Assembly: GCA_036897095.1 (NCBI GenBank)
Contig: JAYMSP010000069.1
Location: 29,523-93,522 of the forward strand
DNA length: 64,000 bases
Source: Plantago elongata
Lineage: Eukaryota > Streptophyta > Magnoliopsida > Lamiales > Plantaginaceae
Direction of reading: 5' to 3'
A model generated the notes under the pieces. It had not been told where the DNA came from and made no database searches. It saw nothing but the letters and a program-made list of their open reading frames with translations. The translations under genes and the position numbers were made by a program. Shown here piece by piece: positions 45,373 through 56,370 of the stretch; the stretch's first letter is position 1; the number at the start of each line of letters is the position of its first letter.

Positions 45373-47723
45373 TGTTTATATTCAAGCTTTGTGCTATAAC
45401 TAACCTAATTAGGATATGTGCTCTTCAATTGCAATTATTTGAACTGAATTTAATTAAATTGACCCTAACTGAATTGTAGTATAAAATATAATTAAATAAA
45501 GTTGAACTGAATTAGAATTAATGGAACTTAACTGGATAAGTTTGTAGACGAAGAGAATAAACCCTTAATCTACAATCTTCTCATAATTCCTTATTTGGTC
45601 CCCCTTCTTCTCACACCCGCTCATAAATATTTATACTTAAGATTTAACCATCTATGACTTTTACAGTTATGAGGTATTTGGGTGAACAATTATACATGTA
45701 CATATTTTTTTATACATGTTAAGTTTTTAACCTTTATCATTATAGATGTTGACCTTTTATCTTGTTTCACAAAAATAATTTATTTTCATAAATGTTAAGT
45801 ATGGTTAGTTTAATTGTTTATATAAAAAAATTCTTAAATCGTTTCGGCATTACAAGTTTATCGAATAATTTTTTTCACTTGCCTATACTGGAACTTTTAA
45901 AAAAGTAACACTAAAAATATTGTATACAACTTGTACTAAGGCGTAAACTATCAAACATTTTATAGATATACAAATATCAAGATCTAATATTAAAATTGCT
46001 TGTCGTTCAAGAATGATTGTAATGACATTAAATACCTTAATCGAATGTTATGAGTTCGATTTCCATGTTCTAGTAGATGGTAGATAGCTAGGTAATGATC
46101 GATTTATTGATAAATTTGTGTAATATGATTGAGTTAATTGATGATATGATGGTAGTAACTATATTTCTAAACTATAAATAAGCCCCATATACATCATTCC
46201 AAACAATTTTCAAGGAATCAATGAGATATTTAAAAAAAATGACATTAGATGAAAAATCATTAATTTACCGTCTCAATAAACTATATAACTTTCTTTTTTC
46301 AATTTCCATAGATGTACTACACTTTTCCCACCCCATGCGACAAAAACTACATGATCTAGTGGTGATTACCAATATTAATAATCTGCACAAATAATAGGTA
46401 GCAAGAGTACAAAATATCAACTATGTTATGATTGAATGTTATATTTTCTCCACAAAAATAAGAAGAAAATTTAAAGCTAAACGTAAATGAATTGGAATGA
46501 AAAATATTGCATGCATTTTTCCCCCCCTAAAATATAGGATGAATTATAAACCAATTATTTTGTAGAAGAATTTGGCACATAGAATTTTTGTCCATGTGAC
46601 ATGCTTCTCATTTGAGATAGTCCACCACTTTTAAATGATAAATGGATTGAATCTATATATATTATAAAAGCAAGTTGTTATTCCTTTCAATTTGTATAGG
46701 ACTAAAGTTAAGAATAAAGGAGATAATTTCTTTCAATATTTTTTATTTTTCTCTATAAAAGTTAAAATTCATAATAGATAACTAAAATTTCTTCATATTT
46801 ATTCTTTTATTTTGAAGTGAATGGATGCACGTTTCTTACATACTCCCCCTCTTATTCTCTTTTTTCCTCTCCCTTTTTATTTTTAATTATTAACATTTTA
46901 TAAAATATAAAATATAGAAATGTAAAAGTTATACGAATTTTCATATTTTTTTATCCTCTATAAATAGAGACTACCCATGACTATATTTTGAATATCAGAA
47001 AATTTAAACTTTACGATGTTCAAACTTTTAATTGAATCTATATGTACATATTAAAGGAGAAATGAATATTCAAAGATGATATATACTAGAACAGATTAAA
47101 TCCTATGTAGCAAAAGAATTCAAATAGAATTTAATATTTTAACCACCCTCTCACCTTGTAAGACCAAATAAGAAAAAAAAAAGATTTTTATGGGCCGCGA
47201 AAAAAAATTGACAGTACCATTTTAGTCTCAATAATCAGAGCATTCGATTTATTTAAGCCGAAGAAAATCTCATTATTTGTTGTTATACTCCAATATCACA
47301 ATTCTTCCAATAAGCATCCAGACCCAATATTTTTATTGGTACTCGATTATCACAACTTAGGAGAACTTCCTAGATTTTAGGATTACCAAAACTTCACTCA
47401 CATAAATAAATCAATTTACATCATATTGTAAGTTGATCCTAATGACTATCAATGATTATATTGTAATAAAAACTCCTAAGTAATAGCTTTCAAATCCATG
47501 ATCCAAATCTATTTATAAAATTTCGTTCCATGATTTAAATTAAATTCTATATGTAACATTTTAATAGAATATAATGCCATAATTAGTTTTATAGGATATC
47601 ATTTAAAGATCGAAACTAAGTTCGAAGTTGATTTGATGAAACAATAATTTTTATAACCAAATCTATAATGTTCATGGACAAATCAAATAATCTTTCATAG
47701 TTTATAAAACTTATTAAGGCTTT
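45373..47723. other. intergenic, transposon debris
   Basis: AT-rich. Near 45430-45540 are fragments of the CAGTT/GAACTGAA-word family seen better at 47724-48120. A Helitron-like 5' end (TCTATATATATTATAAAAGC) starts at 46652. No gene recognised. Confidence 0.45.
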
Positions 47724-48120
47724 GTTCTCTTGAACTTAAAATCAGTTCTGTTCTGTTATGCATAATTATAATTTATACTATACTTCAGTTCAGTAAATTT
47801 CAGTTGAAGAGAACCGAACCCTAATTATATCAACTAAAGGATGCTAAATAAGAAGAGTTAGGCCGTTTCCTCTTCAACTTAAAATCAATTCAGTTAAGTT
47901 CAATTTAGTTTTATAAATTTCAGTTCAGAGAACCGAGTCTAACTATTTCAAACTAAAGGATGCAAGATAAGAAGAGTTATGATGTGTTCTCTTCAACTTA
48001 AAATCGCTTCAGTTAAATTCAGTTCTACCCGACTTAGTTATAGTTTATACCTTATGTTAATTTAGTTTAACTTAGCTAAATTCAGTTCAGTTCAATAAAT
48101 TTAAATTGAAAAGAAAACAT
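47724..48120. repeat. three-unit tandem array of a MITE-like repeat
   Basis: Three units (starting about 47724, 47865 and 47985) each open GTTCTCTTCAACTTAAAATC or close to it, and close with TAAATTTCAGTTGAAGAGAAC or a variant. The ends of each unit are therefore inverted copies. The spacers after units 1 and 2 (ACTAAAGGATGC-A-ATAAGAAGAGTTA) are also repeated, so the array arose by tandem duplication of element plus flank. Two related units lie at about 55321-55515. Confidence 0.65.
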
Positions 48121-48860
48121 CCTTACATTACAAAACATCTATTTAATTTGTACCAAATCAAGCCATATTGTACTCGTCATTAGTATTTCCAATTCATTCT
48201 GTATCACTAGCCAAGCTTATCTGAACTTAACCTCAATATCAGTTTGCATTGTTCTTGCGTCTTCTCATATCCTCATTTAATTCAACAACCGTAACAATAA
48301 TATATCCTATTTTAAAGTGATTTAATTTTAATTTTCAACAAACTCTTTAAACCCCTATTATAAATTGCACTAACTACCAGAGAACTCACGGGTTAGTTTT
48401 GTTTCAACAGCCCTTATAATACAATTTTAAATTCATCAATTAATTATGTGTTAAATCACCTATATTAGTGTTGACTTTACCATTTATTCTAACCAAACAA
48501 AGAAACGTTCTAATTATACTCCACAATCATTCTAATTAGTCTATTTATAGAATTACTTCAACAGTTCAAACCTAAATACATGTAAATTTGTTTACACAAT
48601 CAAACACATGATCTGACTTAGAACACTGCAGTCGTCATCTTCAAAATTATATCATCCATCCATTATTCCAATTTGAAGCTTAAGTTTAGTGGAAGATGTC
48701 GAATTTGCTTGAATCACAGAAAGACAATTTCTTTCAATGATCACATTCTTCAATCTTCATCCATTGATCATCAGGGGTGGCCATCTTTATATATAGATCG
48801 GTGTGTTCCTAGCGTTCCGCCTAATCTAGATTGCTAACATGAGATATTAACCTTCTTCTA
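48121..48860. other. intergenic, no gene seen
   Basis: AT-rich stretch between the repeat array and the LTR element. No feature recognised. Confidence 0.5.
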
Positions 48861-49665
48861 TGTTGATACGGAATATGTCTAATATGTCATTCGGACGTCC
48901 CAAGGGTAAATTCTAAGACATCACGGTATTACAAGGACAAAGCTCCACGGATCCGAGACTCCGACCATCCGAGGTCAAGCTTGGCCAGAACGTACGAAGA
49001 ATATCGTGATAAGGATGCACGGACTAAAACGTTACATCCGAGGATAACAGGTCCGGATCACCATCACGTATGCATACATCCGAACCTATAGAGAACCGAG
49101 TGTGGCAAATCATAACACGTCAATAGCGGAGGGCACAACATGTTCCGGATACTTTGGTCTGGAACCCTCACTTCGGATGTATTCACGAACAGGAAGACAC
49201 CGGTGCCCTCAAATCCTACAGAATGACTAATCTAGCCCTGAGGCCCAAAAAGCTACATGGGTTATGACAATCATATGATCCACGAGCTTAATTAAGCTCT
49301 ATTAGCCCAAAATTTGGTACAATCCAATAAGTTTAACCTAATATGAGAATTAATCTCTATAAATAGAGAGCACATCTCAAGGTAAACTCAAGTATGCTCA
49401 CTTAATCTTCGCACTCTACTATAAGCTTTATACCTTAAGTTATACAGAGTTGACATGCAATCACTCTCGAGTAAAGTCTCCCATCCGGTTTGATCAAAGG
49501 TAAACCGGATCTAAAGGTTCTAACCACCCCTTCCAGTCGTCTGTGCAGGTCCGGGTATATAGCTTCGAGTGCAAGGACGGGAGTTCGCATCATCCGAGGA
49601 CTTCCAAGATTCAAAGAGTTAGTTGATTTTAGTAATATTTGAGGGTTGGGGCTTTCACCTCAACA
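48861..49665 (+). mobile_element. LTR of a gypsy-type retrotransposon
   Basis: An 805-bp LTR opening TGTTGA and closing TCAACA, so the canonical TG...CA ends extend to a 6-bp inverted repeat. It is GC-richer than its surroundings and rich in CCGAGG/TCCGGA words. A TATA box, TATAAATA, lies at 49358-49365. It is followed after three bases by a primer binding site. The matching right LTR is not in the window. Confidence 0.85.
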
Positions 49666-49668
49666 TAA

Positions 49669-49686
49669 TTGGCGCCGTATGTGGGA
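49669..49686 (+). other. retrotransposon primer binding site
   Basis: TGGCGCCGTATGTGGGAA starts three bases after the LTR. A TGG start (complement of tRNA CCA) and the TGGCGCCG core are typical of plant gypsy elements. I do not assign the primer tRNA. Confidence 0.8.
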
Positions 49687-49736
49687 ATTCGAGCAAAAAG
49701 CTAAGTCATTTGGATTAACTATTTCACTCGGAAAGT

Positions 49737-51020
49737 ATGGCGAGACCAAGGAAATCGGCTCGGATAGCATCACGTTTAGGGGGAATTCCAGTTGGACGTC
49801 CTCGGGGTAGACCACCTACTCGAAGACAACAACGACTCGGACTACCATCCGAGCAAGGAGGAGCCAACCCAGTGACGGTCATATGGCATCCACCTCGTCA
49901 CATGAAGCTCCTCCGGATCTCACCGAGAGAGACCCAGTGCCTCCGGCCCAACAGCCTCCTCCGTCAGGAGCAAATGGGCCGCCAATCGGAAGGAACTTCA
50001 CTCTACCGAATGGGATGTCATCTCTGCTTACAAATTTGGTATGAATGACAATCAATTCGGCTTGCTACTAAATGTCATTCAAGGATGCTTATGCTCGAAC
50101 AATGTTCAGCCAACACCTCCAGAACAAGCCGAACCTGCACAATCAAGGCACGAGAGAAGGCTCGTCAAGGAAAGAAATGGGGAAGTGATCCGGGATAATG
50201 ACCTTCGTCATCTGATCAACCAGAGAACTAACTCCCGGGAGCATCAAGTAAAGAGTCCGAAGGAGTTAGAGCCGAACCGGCCAGAACGAACCGGATTACC
50301 TCTAATCCAAGGAAGGCTGATGACTTTGCCGGAGAAAGTGTCATTGAAGTTAGAGCAGAACAAGTACCGGGAGCTAAATTGGATCCAAATACAGGAGAAA
50401 AGCTTACCTCCAAGCATATCTAAATCTGACAGAAAGCCCTAGAAACTGAAATGGCTAAGCTCAACAAGATGGTCAATGCTCAGAAGAAAATGACCACAAG
50501 AGTTCCGAATCTTCTAAGCAACGCCATCCGGAGAGAGAAAAACCCAATGGAATGCACCATTTCGAACTTGCGCGATACGATGGAGACATTTGTCCGGCTG
50601 CCCATCTCACCCGATATGAATTCAAGATGGATACAAACGGATTGAACGACAACCTCAAAGCGCTCAAATTCTCTTACTCTCTTCGGGGAAGCAATGGATT
50701 GGTGGACCAGCTTGCCGTCCGGATCCATAAGATCTTTTGATGATGTTTCTACACTCTTCTTGAAGAGATTCCATAAATTCAAGAGGAGGAAAATATACGT
50801 GGACCATCTAGCCGGAGTTATCCAATCCGAGACTGAGGATCTTCGGACCTTTTTGGACAGGTTCAATTCGGAGGTCCGACAGGTGGAAACGCATAATATA
50901 GAAGAATGGGTCCGTCACATGTATGCTAACACCATCAATCATGACCTCCGAAAGAAGCTATCTGAAGAGGAAATATTGAATGAAAGGCAATTGGAAGATA
51001 ACTGTGATCTGCCTGCTTGA
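49737..51020 (+). pseudogene. gypsy gag, frameshifted and truncated
   Basis: Begins ATG at 49737, 72 bases after the LTR. The first 100 codons are basic and include an AT-hook-like GRPRGRPP. The frame is lost near 50048. A second frame carries 50041-50442. The capsid domain is legible across a frame change near 50690: DGDICPAAHLTRYEFKMDT and KALKFSYSLRGS, then WWTSLPSGSIRSFDDVSTLF, HLAGVIQSETEDLRTFLDRF and ANTINHDLRKKLSEEE. This is the retrotransposon gag family (PF03732 type). The sequence stops resembling a retrotransposon soon after 51020: no zinc knuckle, protease, reverse transcriptase or integrase follows. The element is a dead 5' fragment. Confidence 0.85.
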
Positions 51021-52419
51021 TAATTCTAACCGCCAATCTTCACATCCTCACCGACATAGTCCATAATTTCCGAGAGATACATCTACATCGATATTCGAGC
51101 TCGATCGGTCATGTAAGCGAATAAAAAAAGCAATAAACAACATGAAAACCACTTAAAATCAGATAAATACTAATCAAAACAACTTCAAACACAAAAAAAA
51201 TTGAAGAAAAATAGAAGCAAAACTTGACAAATTGTGAGTCAAAATGAGAAAATTAGGGTTCATTGGCCAAAAGAGGAGAGAAACCGTTATCAGAACTGAA
51301 AGGGGAAACGCGTGAAAGAGAAAGAGTAATAGTAGCCTTTTATACTCAACCCGGGTCATTAAAAAACGTGACCCTGGCTCATATTCAAGAAATATCAACC
51401 CGCGAGGAGGATCCAGAAGGATAAATGGTAGAAGACAAAAACTAAGCAATTTTGTGTAAAAAAATGATGGACTTTTTGGACTCTTCGAATAAAGATGAAC
51501 TTTTGTAAGATTCAGTATAGAATCATATATTTATTATACTACCAAGTATAAGTAAAACTATAATGGAAATAAAATATTAAAAAATTAGTTTAATGATCAA
51601 ACTAAAAGAACCTTATAAATATGGAAATAAATAATAGATAATTAATGTAAATCCTACAATATAATAAACAGTTGGCCACCCATCCACAATTGCTCTAGAG
51701 TTATGATTTCTTGTAGGTGAATTTTTGAAAAGAGAGGGAAAAGATATTATATTCCACATTTTACATCCCAATTAGTGACCCACACTACCCCTCTCACTCT
51801 CATAAATCACATGTGAATTAATTATAATTTTTCATTTACTATAAACTAAAATCTCTTTGCTAATATAAGTTTACTACTTCCAAATAAAAATACATGCATA
51901 CCACATATATATTAATCTTTTTAACAAATTTATAAAATTGTAATGCCATGGGTGGATTGAGCAGCACCTGCTACTCCAAGTCTCCAACATAGAATTAATT
52001 TGAAAATAAATTTAAAAAATTATGAAGAATGCTCTCGACGAACAATTATAAAGAATGATCTCGACGAACAATTATAAAGAAAATAAATATAAAAAATTTA
52101 TTGCTCGTTATTAGAGGATACACTTAGTTTGTTGATTATCATATAAAAATATCATATAATATTTCAAGATTTGATACAATGCTCCAAGCTTCTAATGGTC
52201 TGAAAATATGACAGTGAATACGATTAAGTTGATGGTACTAGCGCAATGCTCCAAACTTTTAATGATTTATTTTGGTGCATATAATTAAAATGATGTGTAT
52301 CGTGAGACATTAATTAAGAAATAAAATACAAAATATAATATCTTTTTTAAAATACATCTTGTTGATATGAATATAATTTTCAATCCCTTAAAACTTTTTA
52401 AACTCGAATTGAAATTGGG
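51021..52419. other. intergenic, repeats and a promoter-like segment
   Basis: At 51240-51345, on the minus strand, TATAAAAGG (51336-51344) stands about 75 bases ahead of an ATG at 51263 and a telo-box AACCCTAA. The short frame that follows (29 codons) resembles nothing. At 52022-52073 a 26-base unit, AAGAATG(C/A)TCTCGACGAAC..., is duplicated in tandem. A dispersed repeat (51750-51955) recurs at 53440-53640. Confidence 0.45.
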
Positions 52420-52513
52420 GGACAACGAAGTGCAGCTCAGTTGGTAAGACGTTTCAACTCCAATTAAAAGGTCGAGGTTTGAATTCCCCTTTATCCGTTT
52501 AAAAAAAAATTAA
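52420..52513 (+). mobile_element. tRNA-derived SINE, copy C
   Basis: Plus-strand copy of the SINE at 321-419. It keeps box A (GCAGCTCAGTTGGTAAGACG) and a box B with one or two changes (GGTTTGAATTC), ending in an A9 run. The flanks AAATTGGG (52412-52419 and 52514-52521) are the probable target duplication. Confidence 0.8.
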
Positions 52514-55500
52514 AAATTGGGACATTACATAATCAAGTGAATTATTGTAAAACAAGAGGAGTTATGGGAAAGGTGAATTTGAAAGGTATAGAGAACAATC
52601 ATAAATAAAAAATGAAATCTTTGGACAAATTCAATATTGGGACTAAAGGGGCAATATATAAATTCATATATCTTTTACCCACATGAAGAAAATAGGACCG
52701 GTTCAAATTTTCAGGGTCAAAGACCAGTGTTATTTGTTTAATATCATAATTTTTTATACTATATAATAAAATTGAATTGTTTATAATATCGTATTAATTA
52801 AAAAATTAGAATATGTTGTTTTTATTTCTTAATTTAGAATTGAAGGAACTCGTATGAGTTAAAAGAATTGTTTATGTACATTTAGTTTTGGTCTTGAATT
52901 GTGTTAAGAAAATACTGAATTGAATTTGAAAAAGAACTATGAGTTGTGGAATGTGATTGAAAAAGAACTATGGGTTGTGGAATGTGATTGTTAAAAGATT
53001 ATTATACTGATTATGGGATAAGTGAAGGGCATGTTGTAGACTTGTAGTTAATATTAGTACACCCTGAAGCTCGAGCTTTTTTACCTTGGTTATATTTTAA
53101 TTTTTAAAGAATTTACTATTTCTCTGAAATAGACGTAGAAGTGAAAAATAATGCTCTATCTTTAATAAATATTAAAAAAATTGACATGCAATATTCGTAT
53201 GCGAACTTTCGAATTTATATTACATTTATCTATACATTAAATAATTGATATTATTGTAGCACTATATAATTTATAGGAAGATTAAATCACATATTGTTAC
53301 AATTCAAATCTTTTTGCTTGGGGTCGGCTAATATAGAAATGACATATAGACATTTGCATATAAATGATATTAGAAAGTTACTCAATTGTACATTAACATG
53401 ATGTCATGTAACCGAGGGGAAATGCGGTTCGAATCTTCTATCCCACCTTTTATATCTCAATTAGTGTTCCACTCTCATAAACTACACATGAATTAACTAT
53501 GATTTTTAAAAGAAAGAAATTACTATCAACTTCAACTAAAATTGTCTTTCTTAAATTACTTTTAGCTAAATAAAAAATACATGGCAAACTATATAAATAT
53601 TTATTTTAACAAGTTAAAATTATTGTACCACTACAAATAAATCAAACCTTGACATTGATAAACATATATCTGGAGTGAATCCGAAGCAATTGATTCGGTT
53701 TGCCGGCTAATGATTCGTCAAAAGATAGATAATGCAAATGGAACAAATATAATAGATGTAGATTTTGGGAATTAAGATGTGGATTCTTGTTGAGGTTGAT
53801 TCAGAAACGTGAAGAAGAACGAAAAGAAGAAAGTTGAGGGGAAGATAATTGTTGGCGCGAAGTAGAATAACATGGAGGAAAAAATTGAGTAAGAGTCTCA
53901 TAATCATAACTAAATAGGGTTGAAATATAGTTTAGATGATGATTCTTTTATTATGGTTAACACATTTGTAATTAAATTCTAATTAGAATGATGTGTGTTA
54001 TATTTTGAAGAGTGGGATACTAATTGGGATACGAAGAGCAGGATAGAACATCTGGACCGGGAGAAATGGGGAGGGCATGGCAGTTGAAGAAAATTGTTGC
54101 CATTGTAAATTAATGCTACAATAAGTGGTAAAATAGGTAAAAAAGATGGTCCGCTAACTATCTTGGTAGTCTTTATTTTTATAATAGTAATAGATAATGA
54201 TTAATTAGTTTTATAATATTTAACACTAATATTAGTAAAAAAATAGTTTGTTTTAGTTAATATAACAACTCATCATTTTTATGTACATAAATAATCACAT
54301 AAAAAGTAATTAAATTTTATAAAAACATAATAAAATATGAATCTTAAAAATACAATAATTTATTGAGTACAACAACAAACAAATAAAACAAATTCTATAA
54401 ATATTTTAAAAAATTCACTGTTTAAGTATATAAAATGGGGCTCAAATATATTGAACTCTGTACGGAGAACCTCATCGCACCTGATCAGATCCGGCCTTAG
54501 GAGAAAATTGCAGTCCACCGGCAAAATTTGCACCTCCCCTGCCCTTTGTGAATGATGTTTCAGAGGTGGAATTGGCTCACAAATACAAGCATTCCTATGT
54601 CTTTTTTCAGAGTGATCGCAAGCTTCACTAGCTCCTGCTGGTAGTATAGTCCAAAAGGTGAAGTTTTCCTACTTTTGTTTGATTCAACTTAATTTCCAAT
54701 TCATCAAGACAACTGGAAATAATTTGGACATGTATTAATCAAAGATATTTCTTTAGATAGTGATAGAGGCAATACTTTGCCAAATTTGAACTTTTGGCCC
54801 CTTACTTACTTGAATCAATGGAATTTTATTCTAAAAAGAAAAAAAATAAAAAAGAAATCATGAATTCAATTATAATATATGTTGTAATGAATTATTAATA
54901 AAAATATATATTTTAATGATTATAATATATGGTGAAAAGTTGGAGGTGATGTGGAACTACCTTATTCTTTGTTACTTTTTTATTTTACTTTTATATGTAA
55001 AATTTAGAGTAAAATTAATTTAATTGGTTAAAATTAAATTAATTAATGTAACAATTATCTTTGAATAATTTTATTTTAGAATGGTAAAAATGATTACTAG
55101 GTCAAGTTGGACTGTGATAAATTGAATTATTCTTTTTCTCTAGGAGCAAAGTACATGAGAATATAATTAATCAGATAATTAAACTCATCAACAACATGTC
55201 AAATCAAAGTTGCGTATGAATATTAACTAACAACTTATTAACTAATTACTTTCTCTGGTACTAAAGTAACTAATATTTTATTAATTTATATGAATATTAT
55301 ATTAATAAAGTTATAAATCTTTGTCATTTTCAATTTAAAATAAATTCAGTTCAGTTTAGTTCCATTTAGTTCAACTTAGTTATAATTTAGGTTGTTATCT
55401 CTCAATTGAAAATGACTCCAATTCAGTTTAACTCAGCTTAATTATAATATATACTTTACTTTAGTTCAGTAAAATTCAATTTATTTTCGTTCAGTTTAGT

Positions 55501-56009
55501 AAATTTCAACTGAAGAGATAAAGTTTAAGTGAATGATAAAATAAAAGGGAGATTGAATAAAATGATGATAAAGTATAAAAGAGATATAGTAAAAGTTTAG
55601 TTAATGAAATAATTTTTTTCATTCATCGGTAAGAAATGAAACGTTAAGAAGAAAATTTAAGAAACTTTAAAAACACCAGATGAAATAATTAACTACACAT
55701 AGTATAAATTAATGTTTTTCTAATATAATTGGTGGGTCGGTGGCTGGTTTCACCAGACAACATTTTAAATCTTTATAAATTTTGAATTAGAACAATTAAC
55801 ACGGATTTGGGCCTCTACAAGTTGGAGCGACTACAGGCAATATTAGTTTCCCATTAAATTTGAAGGCATTTATTGTCAACTGCCCGACTCTTAATTAAGT
55901 TTATATAAGCCCCACATGATCTGAAAGACAAACAATGAAAACGAATCAGGAAAGAAAGTAGAAAATCCAGGTAGTTCTAGTAGCTAATCCTTTCCCACCT
56001 AAACACAAT
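52514..56009. other. intergenic, repeat-rich
   Basis: AT-rich DNA with no intact gene. It includes a 31-base tandem duplication (52926-52987), the second copy of a dispersed repeat (about 53440-53640), and a partly GC-richer segment (54475-54660) with a short frame (FVNDVSEVELAHKYKHSYVFF) that could be a captured gene fragment. Two CAGTT-type repeat units lie at 55321-55515. Confidence 0.45.
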
Positions 56010-56142
56010 TACCCGTTCATCCCATATTTCCTGTTTATCATTGTATTTTTTACTTTATTTTTTTTTTATTTATCGATTTATTTCATACTTTATCTTTTAT
56101 TAAAATTTATATTCGATCATATAGAAGCGGAGAGGACGGAGT
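56010..56142. mobile_element. decayed Stowaway MITE upstream of CRCK gene
   Basis: The right end GCGGAGAGGACGGAGTA and a left end ACCCGTTCATCCCATATTT resemble diverged Stowaway terminal repeats about 130 bp apart. The interior is T-rich. It lies about 230 bases upstream of the kinase ATG, so within its likely promoter. Confidence 0.5.
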
Positions 56143-56370
56143 AGTAATTAATTAGATGAAAAGTCAAAGTCTCCATCGTTGACGGTTGGAACATCTCACA
56201 CACACTTGGCTTGCAAAATTCATTGCAAAAGCTACCCGCCATTTTTCTCTCTCTATCAACTATGCTATGCACTCTTTCTCTCTCTCTAAACAACACAAAA
56301 ATTCACAATTCAATCCGATAGAAGAAGAATAAAATAGATCGTAAATGTTGGTTTTGGGATTTCATCGAAC

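Noticed and set aside
49737-51020. A host DNA-binding gene with AT-hook
   Set aside because: It follows an LTR and primer binding site and carries a retrotransposon gag domain with frameshifts.
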